Positions 25,207 to 31,597 of a stretch of DNA of 47,730 nucleotides are shown here, piece by piece. Origin of the DNA: Candidatus Rokubacteria bacterium 13_1_40CM_69_27 (GTDB taxonomy: Bacteria; Methylomirabilota; Methylomirabilia; Rokubacteriales; CSP1-6); the NCBI GenBank assembly GCA_001917535.1, contig MNEF01000001.1, positions 1 to 47,730 of the forward strand, in the 5' to 3' direction. Numbering within the stretch: position 1 is the stretch's first letter; the number at the start of each line of letters is the position of its first letter. The notes below the pieces were generated by a model, which was given only the letters and a program-made list of their open reading frames with translations, was not told where the DNA came from and made no database searches. Both the position numbers and the translations under genes were made by a program.

Positions 25207-25434
25207 ATGCAGATCCGGATCAAGTACTGCGGCGAGTGAAACTACCTGCCCCAGGCCTCCAGTTTGCAGGCCGCCATCAAGAAGAAGTACGGCATCACCA
25301 CCGAGCTCGACGAGGGCATGGGCGGAATCTTCGAGGTCTTCATCGACGGCAAGAGCGTCTACTCCAACCAGACGACGTACCGGTTCCCCGAGCCCGAAGA
25401 GATCTTCGCCAAGATCGACGCCGCTAAGAAGTAG
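25207..25434 (+). CDS. SelW/Rdx-family selenoprotein with in-frame UGA (selenocysteine)
   Basis: Small thioredoxin-like redox protein. Reading through the TGA at 25237-25239 gives 75 residues that match the SelW/SelT/SelH (Rdx) family end to end. The start MQIRIKYCGE is followed by U11 and then NYLPQASSLQAAIKKKYGI, an EVFIDGKSVYSNQ-type strand and a FPEPEEIFAKID tail. The redox motif is C8-G-E-U11, the family CxxU/CxxC site. A ribosome site (GGGAGGGGGG) lies 6 nt before the ATG and a -10 box further upstream. Similarity on both sides of the UGA, in the same frame and without any indel, rules out an ordinary stop. A hairpin follows the UGA at a distance typical of bacterial SECIS elements. Sec machinery (selA, selB, selC, selD) is not in the window. 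The last 11 bp overlap the convergent CoA-transferase gene. Confidence 0.9.
25245..25272 (+). promoter_or_regulatory. Candidate bacterial SECIS hairpin
   Basis: GGCCU (25254-25258) pairs with AGGCC (25268-25272), with a C-G pair inside and an apical AGUUU loop containing a G 22 nt after the UGA. An alternative stem CCUGC (25245-25249)/GCAGG (25266-25270) competes. SelB-recognised hairpins in bacteria lie 16-37 nt past the UGA with a G near the start of the loop. Confidence 0.5.
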
Positions 25435-26689
25435 CACCGCGCTCCAGCTCCTCCCGAAACCGCGGGTGGGCCACCGCCACCAGGGCCGCCGCCCGCTCCC
25501 GCGCTCCCCGGCCGCGAAGCCGCGCCGCGCCGTACTCCGTCACCACCCAGTCGGCCAGAAACCGCGGCGTGGTCACGGCGGCGCCCGCCGTCAGGTGGAG
25601 CACGATCCGCGAGACCGCGCCGTCGCGCCCGGTCGCGGGCAGCGCGATGATCGAGGCGCCGCCCGCTGAGCGGGAAGCGCCCAGCACGAAGTCGAACTGA
25701 CCACCGATCCCCGCCACCTGACGCGGCCCCAGGCTCTCGGCCGTCACCTGCCCGGTGAGGTCCACCTCCAGGCCGGAGTTGATGGCGACGAACCGGTCGA
25801 GCTGCGCCACGACGTGAGGATCGTGGACCCACTCCGACGACTCCATGTTGACGAGCGGGTTGTCGTCGACGAACGCGAAGAGCCGCCGGGTGCCCATGGC
25901 CTCGGCGACGTCCATCCGTCCGCGGTGCACGCGCTTGCCGGCGTTGGTGACGACCCCGCGCTCGACGAGCGCCACCGAGGCGTCGACCAGCAGCGAGTGG
26001 AGCGCGAGATTGCGATGGGTGGCGAGCGCTTCCAGCACCGCCTGGGGAATCGCGCCCACACCCACCTGGACGGTGGCGCCGTCGGGAACGAGGGCCGCCA
26101 CCTGGCGACCGATCGCGCGCTCGACCTCCGTGATCAGCGGCGGCGGATACTCCAGGAGCGGCTCGTCGACCTCCACCCAGGCATCGATCTGGCTCCGGTG
26201 CAGGTACGCGTTGCCGCGCGTGCGCGGCATGTTCGGGTTCACCTGCGCCAGCACCAGGGGCGCCTGCCGTGCGGCGGGAAGCGTGACGCCCACCGCCACG
26301 CCGAGACTCAGATAGCCGTGGCGATCGGGCGGCGCGCAGTGCACGAGGACGCAGTCCGGCGCCCAGGGGCCGCCGCGATTGCAGGCGGTGACGACGTCGA
26401 AGTAGCGCGCCGGCACGAACTCGACCCGCCCGCGCCGGCGGGCGTCCTCGAGCCGCGGCGACATCTGCCACGACGCGAACCTCAACGCCGCCGCCTCGGC
26501 GCGGGCGAACGGATAGTCGCCGAGGTGGATCCCGCCCAGCAGCGTGAGGTCGCGGAGCCGGTCGGCCTGGCGGCAGATCTCCGCCACCAGGGCCACGGGC
26601 TCGCCGCACGCGGGCGGCAGCAGCACCTTCAGGCCGGGGGCGAGCCTCGCCACCGCGTCGGCCAGCGTCGTCTTGGCGAAGGAGCGCAT
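25424..26689 (-). CDS. Acetyl-CoA hydrolase/CoA-transferase family protein
   Basis: 421 residues. Two family-I-type CoA-transferase halves like 4-hydroxybutyrate/acetate CoA-transferases: the N half with LPPACGEPVALV and CAPPDRHGYLSLGVAVG, the C half with VQVGVGAIPQAVLEAL (CoA loop), FVDDNPLVNMESSEWVHDP (catalytic Glu region), INSGLEVDLTGQVTAES and GIGGQFDFVLGA. It probably moves CoA between a carboxylate and acetyl-CoA. ATG 26687-26689 is followed by a TATATA box upstream on the minus strand. It converges with the selenoprotein gene. Substrate unknown. Confidence 0.9.
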   Translation of the reverse strand: MRSFAKTTLADAVARLAPGLKVLLPPACGEPVALVAEICRQADRLRDLTLLGGIHLGDYPFARAEAAALRFASWQMSPRLEDARRRGRVEFVPARYFDVVTACNRGGPWAPDCVLVHCAPPDRHGYLSLGVAVGVTLPAARQAPLVLAQVNPNMPRTRGNAYLHRSQIDAWVEVDEPLLEYPPPLITEVERAIGRQVAALVPDGATVQVGVGAIPQAVLEALATHRNLALHSLLVDASVALVERGVVTNAGKRVHRGRMDVAEAMGTRRLFAFVDDNPLVNMESSEWVHDPHVVAQLDRFVAINSGLEVDLTGQVTAESLGPRQVAGIGGQFDFVLGASRSAGGASIIALPATGRDGAVSRIVLHLTAGAAVTTPRFLADWVVTEYGAARLRGRGARERAAALVAVAHPRFREELERGATS

Positions 26690-26721
26690 GAATGGCGCCG
26701 TATATATACCCGATCGCGCGC

Positions 26722-26727
26722 TAGAAT
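26722..26727 (+). promoter_or_regulatory. -10 element of the small lipoprotein gene (leaderless type)
   Basis: TAGAAT followed by 6 nt and ATG, so the start of transcription would fall on the A of ATG. Confidence 0.5.
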
Positions 26728-26733
26728 GGCGCC

Positions 26734-26910
26734 ATGAAACGACCGCGCGCGCTCGCCCTCTGCCTGCTCGCCCTGCTCGTGCTCGCCGCCTGCGCCACGT
26801 CGAACCCACCCACTCCGCCGGAATCCTCGCCGCGCGTCCGCTGTCTGGCGAATCCTCGTGAGAGCGGGACCCGCCCGCTCGTTTTCCTCTTTTGCATCGA
26901 GAGCCCGTGA
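26734..26910 (+). CDS. Small lipoprotein, coupled to the SDR gene
   Basis: 58 residues. Signal peptide MKRPRALALCLLALLVLAAC ends in lipobox LAAC (Cys20), then a short Pro-rich stretch and a C-terminal segment RPLVFLFCIESP. No known domain. Its TGA overlaps the ATG of the following dehydrogenase (TGATG), so it may also act as a translational lead-in. The start is supported by the -10 box 6 nt before it. Function unknown. Confidence 0.7.
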   Translation: MKRPRALALCLLALLVLAACATSNPPTPPESSPRVRCLANPRESGTRPLVFLFCIESP

Positions 26911-27674
26911 TGGCCGCCCGGCGGGTCGCCCTGATCACCGGCGGCGGCCGGGGCATCGGCCGCGCGATCGCGCTGGCGTTCGCTCGCGAGGGGCTCGCGG
27001 TCGCGGTGGCGGCGCGGACGCGCCGGCAGGTCGAGGGGACTGCGGATGACGCGCGCGACCTGGGCGCCACCGCCCTGGCCGTGGCGCTCGATGTCACTGA
27101 GCCCGCGGCCGTGGGCACGGCCGTGCGCGAGGTCGCCCGGGCGCTGGGCCCCGTCGACGTCCTCGTCAACAACGCGGGCATCGCCGAGTCGGCGCCGTTC
27201 GCGAAGACGGACCTCGACCACTGGGAGCGCCACCTCCGCGTCAACGTGACGGGCCCGTATCTGCTGACCCGCGAGGTCCTGCCCGGCATGCTCGAGCGGG
27301 GCTGGGGCCGCGTGGTCAACATCGCATCGCTGGCGGGGCTCGCGGGCGCTCCCTACGTGAGCGCCTACACGGCCTCCAAGCACGCGCTGGTCGGACTCAC
27401 GCGCGCCTTGGCCGCGGAAGTGGCGGGCCAGGGCGTCACCGTGAACGCGATCTGTCCGGGCTATGTGGCGACCGACATGGTTTGGCGCGGGGCCCGGAAC
27501 ATCGCGGCCAAGACGGGCCGCTCCTTCGAAGAGGCCGTCGCCGTGATGGCCCGTGCGAATCCGGGCGGACGGCTCATCGAGCCGGGCGAGGTGGCGGCGG
27601 CCGCGGTGACGCTGGTCCACGACGAGCGGACGAACGGCGAGACGGTCATCCTCGACGGCTCTCCGCGCAACTGA
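26910..27674 (+). CDS. Short-chain dehydrogenase/reductase (3-oxoacyl reductase-like)
   Basis: 254 residues, complete classical SDR: nucleotide loop TGGGRGIGRAIALAFAREG, Asp-Val after strand 4 (LDVTEP), NNAG, Ser in NIASLAGLAG, catalytic YTASKHALVG and PG-loop ICPGYVATDM, ending GETVILDGS. The Arg after the second strand (ARTRRQ) points to NADP preference. Likely a 3-hydroxyacyl-CoA or 3-oxoacyl-ACP type dehydrogenase; substrate open. It starts on the overlapping stop of the lipoprotein and is followed 12 bp later by a RidA-family gene. Confidence 0.92.
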   Translation: MAARRVALITGGGRGIGRAIALAFAREGLAVAVAARTRRQVEGTADDARDLGATALAVALDVTEPAAVGTAVREVARALGPVDVLVNNAGIAESAPFAKTDLDHWERHLRVNVTGPYLLTREVLPGMLERGWGRVVNIASLAGLAGAPYVSAYTASKHALVGLTRALAAEVAGQGVTVNAICPGYVATDMVWRGARNIAAKTGRSFEEAVAVMARANPGGRLIEPGEVAAAAVTLVHDERTNGETVILDGSPRN

Positions 27675-27686
27675 CCGGAGGACGAC

Positions 27687-28121
27687 ATGAGCCGCCACAT
27701 CGAGCCGCTCAACCCGCCCACGCTCTCCAAAGCGGTCGGCTTCTCCCATGGGTTCGAAGCGCGTGGGGGCCGCCTGCTCTTCATCGCCGGCCAGGTCGCG
27801 CGCCACCGGGACGGTCACGTCGTCGGCCAGGGCGAGCTGGTCGCTCAGTTCCGCCAGGTGTGCGAGAACATCAAAGCGCTGGTCACCGCCGCCGGCGGCC
27901 AGATGACGGACATCGTCAAGCTCACGCTCTACGTCCTCGACGTCCACGACTACAAGGCCAAGCTGAAGGCGATCGGAGGGGTCTATCGGGAGCACTTCGG
28001 CAAGCACTTCCCGGCGATGACGCTGGTGGGTGCCCGCGATCTCTTCGACGCCGCCGATGGCTGCCTGATCGAGATCGAGGGCGTCGCCGTGCTGCCGTAC
28101 GATCCACAAACGCCCAGATAG
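27687..28121 (+). CDS. RidA/YjgF/Rid-family protein
   Basis: 144 residues of the YjgF/Rid fold: GGRLLFIAGQVA, QFRQVCENIKALVTAAGGQMTDIVKLTLYV and EHFGKHFPAMTLVGA...LIEIEGVAV. The catalytic Arg of true RidA imine deaminases (PAR-x-T) is replaced by Met (PAMT), so it belongs to a divergent Rid subgroup that may not deaminate enamines. Ribosome site GGAGG before the ATG. Probably cotranscribed with the SDR. Confidence 0.9.
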   Translation: MSRHIEPLNPPTLSKAVGFSHGFEARGGRLLFIAGQVARHRDGHVVGQGELVAQFRQVCENIKALVTAAGGQMTDIVKLTLYVLDVHDYKAKLKAIGGVYREHFGKHFPAMTLVGARDLFDAADGCLIEIEGVAVLPYDPQTPR

Positions 28122-28190
28122 GGAACCCCTTTTCACAATTCCGACGAAACGCCCGGACGCTTTTTCGTGCGCTGTCTACCGCATGCCTCG

Positions 28191-28207
28191 TTGGCATCCC
28201 TCTTGCC
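28191..28207 (+). promoter_or_regulatory. Candidate sigma-54 promoter
   Basis: TTGGCATCCCTCTTGCC has GG at 28193-28194 and GC at 28205-28206, the required -24/-12 spacing, and fits TGGCAc-N5-TTGC with one mismatch. It lies ~50 bp before the synthetase remnant start, which has a GGGAGG ribosome site. Confidence 0.55.
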
Positions 28208-28257
28208 ATTCCGTTCCCCGGCAGCGTCTGCGATTCCGCAGCATCGACCAGGGAGGC

Positions 28258-28680
28258 ATGATGATCCCGCAACTGGTGGCGGCACGGGCAGCCGAAGCGC
28301 CGGATGCTCCGGCGGTGATTTCCGATTCTGGGGTTCTCACCTACGGCGAGCTGGACCGCCGGGCCAACCGGCTCGCCCATCACTTGCAGGCTCTGAGGGT
28401 CGGCCCCGCGACGCTCGTCGCGCTGGCACTGGAGCGCTCCCTGGGGCTGGTCGTGGGCGCGCTGGGAGTTCTCAAATCCGGCGGCGCTGGTGACCGAGGC
28501 GCGAATCGCCGGGCGACTGCCGCCCGGGCCCTGGCGCGCGATCGCGCTCGATAGCGACGCGCCCCTCCTCGCGCGCGAGCCCTCGTCGCCGCCGGCTGGC
28601 GGCCTGAGCGCCGAGGACCTGGCCTACGTCATCTACACGTCCGGTTCGACGGGGCGGCCCAAGGGTGTGGCGGCTCCTGT
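28258..28680 (+). pseudogene. Remnant of a nonribosomal peptide synthetase adenylation domain
   Basis: The first ~80 residues match the N-terminus of an A domain (VISDSGVLTYGELDRRANRLA, A1-type ALERSLGLVVGALGVLKSGGA). Then ~25 residues expected next (the YVPLDPxYP segment) are missing and the frame shifts. The second frame continues with VTEARIAGRLP and the A3 core LAYVIYTSGSTGRPKGV, then similarity ends. The A4-A10 motifs are absent. The intact ribosome site and promoter suggest recent decay of a larger gene or a leftover start of a deleted cluster. Confidence 0.85.
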
Positions 28681-28886
28681 GTTGGGACTGGCCGGGCTAG
28701 CGCGACGCGGAGCTCGCCACCGCGTCCTCCCCGGAGCGCACCCGCTGCTGCGGGCGCTGATCGGCACCGCCCCCGGCCTCCGCGCGGTCAACGCGTTCCA
28801 TCGCGCGCTGCCCCTCACTCAGAAGCGTTGCGCTCACGTATCCCTTTCGGGAGCGGCGCGGGGTGACGCTCGAGGACTCAGAGATC
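28681..28886. other. No recognisable gene between the synthetase remnant and gspB
   Basis: The stretch is open in several frames, but none shows a known domain or a convincing start. It may contain further decayed sequence of the synthetase locus. Confidence 0.4.
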
Positions 28887-29687
28887 TCACCGTTCCGATC
28901 CTATGGACTCGGCAGGCAGGCGGGAGCGCTGGTCGACCGGCAGCAGGAAACGGCGCCCCTGATAGCTCAGGATCGCGCCCTCTTCGATGATCTTCTCGAC
29001 CAGAACCTTCCCCTCGATCGTCTGGCCCTCGAGGTATCTCTGGTTGTTGATGAAGACCATCCGCTGGGGAGCCTCCTCGGAGTAGACGAGCGCCTCGAGT
29101 TTCAGATTCGAAAGCGCCTCGCCGAGCGCCGCCGGAGGTTCCGTCGACATCGGCCGAGAAGCAGCAGCGGGCTCGACGGCCGCCTGGTCGGCTCCTCCTC
29201 GCCCCACGGTGCTGGGGGGCGCCGGCGCCACTGCTCGGGCGCTGGTCTCGCTGGCCGCTGACTTCGGAGGACGTGGTGCCGGTCCGGTCGGCCCCGGCCG
29301 GTCGATCCGGGTCGCGCCCGAGGCGTCTCCGCCTGGCCGGACCGCCGGCGTGGCTGACCTCATCTCCGGGACCGGATCCACGCGCGTCACTGGCTCAGGC
29401 GTCGGCCGTGACTCCTCCGCTGACGTCGCCGGCTCGGGGACCATCGGTGGCCCCGTCGTCGCTCGGCTGCCGCTGGAGCCGGCCGGGGCCAGCGCGACCT
29501 CGACGCGATCAAGACGAAAGACCGCGATCAGGACGGCGGCGTTCACCAAGAGCACAGCGGCGAGTCCCCAGGCCCATCGCGGTTGATGCGCATACAGCTT
29601 CGGCCGGGGCCCCGGTGTCCGGGCAGCGCCCCGCCCGGAGTCCCGCTCTTGTTCGGCTTTCTTCAGCGCGTCCAGGATGTACGACAT
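28887..29687 (-). CDS. gspB: T2SS protein GspB
   Basis: 266 residues from MSYILDALKKAEQER, the diagnostic GspB N-terminus. One transmembrane helix lies at ~38-58 (WGLAAVLLVNAAVLIAVF), followed by a long Pro/Ala-rich linker (~65-195) and a C-terminal T2SSB domain (LKLEALVYSEEAPQRMVFINNQRY, GQTIEGKVLVEKI, GRRFLLPV). GspB works with GspA to help insert the secretin through the peptidoglycan. The ATG is 8 nt beyond the GspA stop, so they form an operon. The locus is 12 kb from the main T2SS operon. Confidence 0.92.
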   Translation of the reverse strand: MSYILDALKKAEQERDSGRGAARTPGPRPKLYAHQPRWAWGLAAVLLVNAAVLIAVFRLDRVEVALAPAGSSGSRATTGPPMVPEPATSAEESRPTPEPVTRVDPVPEMRSATPAVRPGGDASGATRIDRPGPTGPAPRPPKSAASETSARAVAPAPPSTVGRGGADQAAVEPAAASRPMSTEPPAALGEALSNLKLEALVYSEEAPQRMVFINNQRYLEGQTIEGKVLVEKIIEEGAILSYQGRRFLLPVDQRSRLPAESIGSER

Positions 29688-29695
29688 GGGCCCAG

Positions 29696-31426
29696 CTAGC
29701 GCCGCACGGACCACAGGGATGGAGTGCTGGGCTCGCGGATGGCGACCAGACGAGCGAGCGTCTCCGGACCCACGATCCCGTCGGGCACCAGGGACTGGTC
29801 CCGCTGAAATGCGGCGACCCTCCTCCGCAGCTCCTCGTCATAGAGTTCGACGTCGGTCGTCCTGACCGGTCCACCGTCGACTTCCCCCAGCCGCCGCCTG
29901 ACCCACGCCACCTCTTTCGCGCGGGTGCCGGGGACTACCGGAACCGTGATGAGCGTCGGTGGCTTCCAGAGAAGGATGAAGGCGCCATCCCAGAAACGAT
30001 CGACCTCGCCGAGCGGGAACGTGAGCTGCTGCTGGCCGAATTCGAGGGTGGCCGTCTCCTCGTCGATCGCCGTGACGGTCGCGTAGTGCTTGACTCCGGC
30101 CGGGGTCACGAGCTCGACGACGGCCGGCAGGTTGAACCGGCGAAGCACATTCCAGGTACCTCTCTTCGCCAGGCAGTGCAGTCCGGCCGCGCGTCCAGCC
30201 TCACAGGCCGGACCATCTCTCTGACCCCCGTATTCCACGTGCCAACGGGAATAGAGATTCGCGAACGCGGAGGCTCTGTCGCTCTCGAGCAACCGGTCGC
30301 CGAGGACAGTGGCCAGCTCGGCCTTGTCCGGCGGCGCGGCCCGCCCGGCGCGTGCCTGACCCAGCGCGGCCGGTGTCGCGCTCACCACCGGGCCCGGGCC
30401 GTTGTCGCCGGGTTTCACGGCCGTGGGAAGCACGCCGATGGAACCGGGGGGCGGCGATGCGCGGCCACCAGTGGGCGGCGCCAGGCGACCTCGCCACTCC
30501 ATGGCCCGGACGAGAGGTCCGGCCCGCTCGGAAGTGAGCAGCGCCGAGGCGCCCGCGAGTGCCGCCAGCAGCCCGGCCGCGGCCCAGAGCGATCGACGGG
30601 CGTAGCGGTGTCGGCGCGGTTGGCCGAACACTTCGCGGCCGGCTCGCCGAACCAGGGCCGCGTCGATGCGATGCGTGTCGCTGGCGTAGGCGCCCAGGAG
30701 CGCGCGATCGCAAATGACATTGATCAGCCGCGGAATCCCGCGCGACAGGCGCTGCACTTCGCGCAAGGCGCGGTGGTCGAAGATTTCACCCGGCTGGCCG
30801 GCCACCCCCAGGCGGTGGAGGATGTAGGCCCGTGTTTCCGGCTCGGTGAACGGCAGCAGGTGGTAGCGAGCCGTGACCCGCTGCGCCAGCTGGCGCAGCT
30901 CCTTCCGATCGAGAAGCTGAACGAGTTCCGGCTGACCGATGAGGATGATCTGCAGCAGTTTTTCCCTCGTCGTTTCCAGATTGGTGAGGAGCCTGATTTG
31001 CTCGAGCACCTCCACGCTCAGATTCTGAGCCTCCTCGAGGATGAGCACGGTTCGACGCCCCCGCCCGTGTACCTCGAGCAGGTGATGGTACAGCGCATCG
31101 ACGAGCACCTTCAGGCTGGTCGATCCCAGAGGATAGGGGACGCGGAGCTCGTCACACACCGCCGCCATCAGCTCGAGGGGGGTCAGCCGGGGATTGAGGA
31201 TCAGCGCGACGTCGACGTCGCCGGGCAGTCGCTGCAGGAAGTAGCGGCAGACCGTCGTCTTTCCGGTCCCGACTTCGCCCGTTAGCTGGACAAAGCCGCC
31301 GGCCTCTCCCACGCCGTACAGCAGATGCGCCAGGGCTTCGCGATGGCGCGTGCTCAGATAGAGGAACCGGGGGTCAGGCGCGATGGAAAACGGCCGCTCG
31401 AGAAGGCCGAAGAACGACGCGTACAC
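29696..31426 (-). CDS. gspA: T2SS ATPase GspA (ExeA-like) with peptidoglycan-binding domain
   Basis: 576 residues. N-terminal ExeA signature MYASFFGLLERPFSIAPDPR with an AAA ATPase: Walker A GEVGTGKTT (50-58), Walker B TVLILEEAQNL, then the IGQPEL and LSRGIPRLINVICDRALLGAY blocks. Transmembrane helix at ~283-300. A C39-peptidase-like region follows (~400-495), then a C-terminal PG_binding_1 repeat (~505-565, VAAFQRDQSLVPDGIVGPETLARL). The C39-like part seems to lack a catalytic Cys and is probably non-enzymatic. GTG start at 31424-31426. In Aeromonas the GspAB complex remodels or binds peptidoglycan for secretin assembly. Confidence 0.93.
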   Translation of the reverse strand: MYASFFGLLERPFSIAPDPRFLYLSTRHREALAHLLYGVGEAGGFVQLTGEVGTGKTTVCRYFLQRLPGDVDVALILNPRLTPLELMAAVCDELRVPYPLGSTSLKVLVDALYHHLLEVHGRGRRTVLILEEAQNLSVEVLEQIRLLTNLETTREKLLQIILIGQPELVQLLDRKELRQLAQRVTARYHLLPFTEPETRAYILHRLGVAGQPGEIFDHRALREVQRLSRGIPRLINVICDRALLGAYASDTHRIDAALVRRAGREVFGQPRRHRYARRSLWAAAGLLAALAGASALLTSERAGPLVRAMEWRGRLAPPTGGRASPPPGSIGVLPTAVKPGDNGPGPVVSATPAALGQARAGRAAPPDKAELATVLGDRLLESDRASAFANLYSRWHVEYGGQRDGPACEAGRAAGLHCLAKRGTWNVLRRFNLPAVVELVTPAGVKHYATVTAIDEETATLEFGQQQLTFPLGEVDRFWDGAFILLWKPPTLITVPVVPGTRAKEVAWVRRRLGEVDGGPVRTTDVELYDEELRRRVAAFQRDQSLVPDGIVGPETLARLVAIREPSTPSLWSVRR

Positions 31427-31583
31427 GGACTACCTGACCGGTTCGACGCGCCGGACGCTGGTCCGTCGCGTGCCCTGGCCCTGCCCACCCGCGCCGAGGA
31501 CGGCCGACATGGCGCCCAAGGTAGACGACCGACCTGGCGCAGTCAAGGATCGGGGGCCGTTGTCGATCGACCCCTTTGAGGTT

Positions 31584-31589
31584 TAGATT
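31584..31589 (+). promoter_or_regulatory. -10 element of the second gspC
   Basis: TAGATT followed by 8 nt and ATG 31598. It supports the long form of the protein over the internal ATG at 32024. Confidence 0.45.
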
Positions 31590-31597
31590 GTCCAGCG

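Noticed and set aside
25237-25239. UGA as a nonsense mutation making a SelW pseudogene
   Set aside because: It sits exactly at the redox position where Sec or Cys is expected, with a ribosome site, a promoter and a SECIS-like hairpin. A sequencing error from TGC cannot be fully excluded.
25236-25427. 63-codon frame starting at the UGA of the selenoprotein
   Set aside because: Different frame from the SelW similarity and without family features; an artefact of stopping at UGA.
28681-28886. Open frames between the synthetase remnant and gspB as a small gene
   Set aside because: No start signal, no domain, and several frames are open because of GC content.
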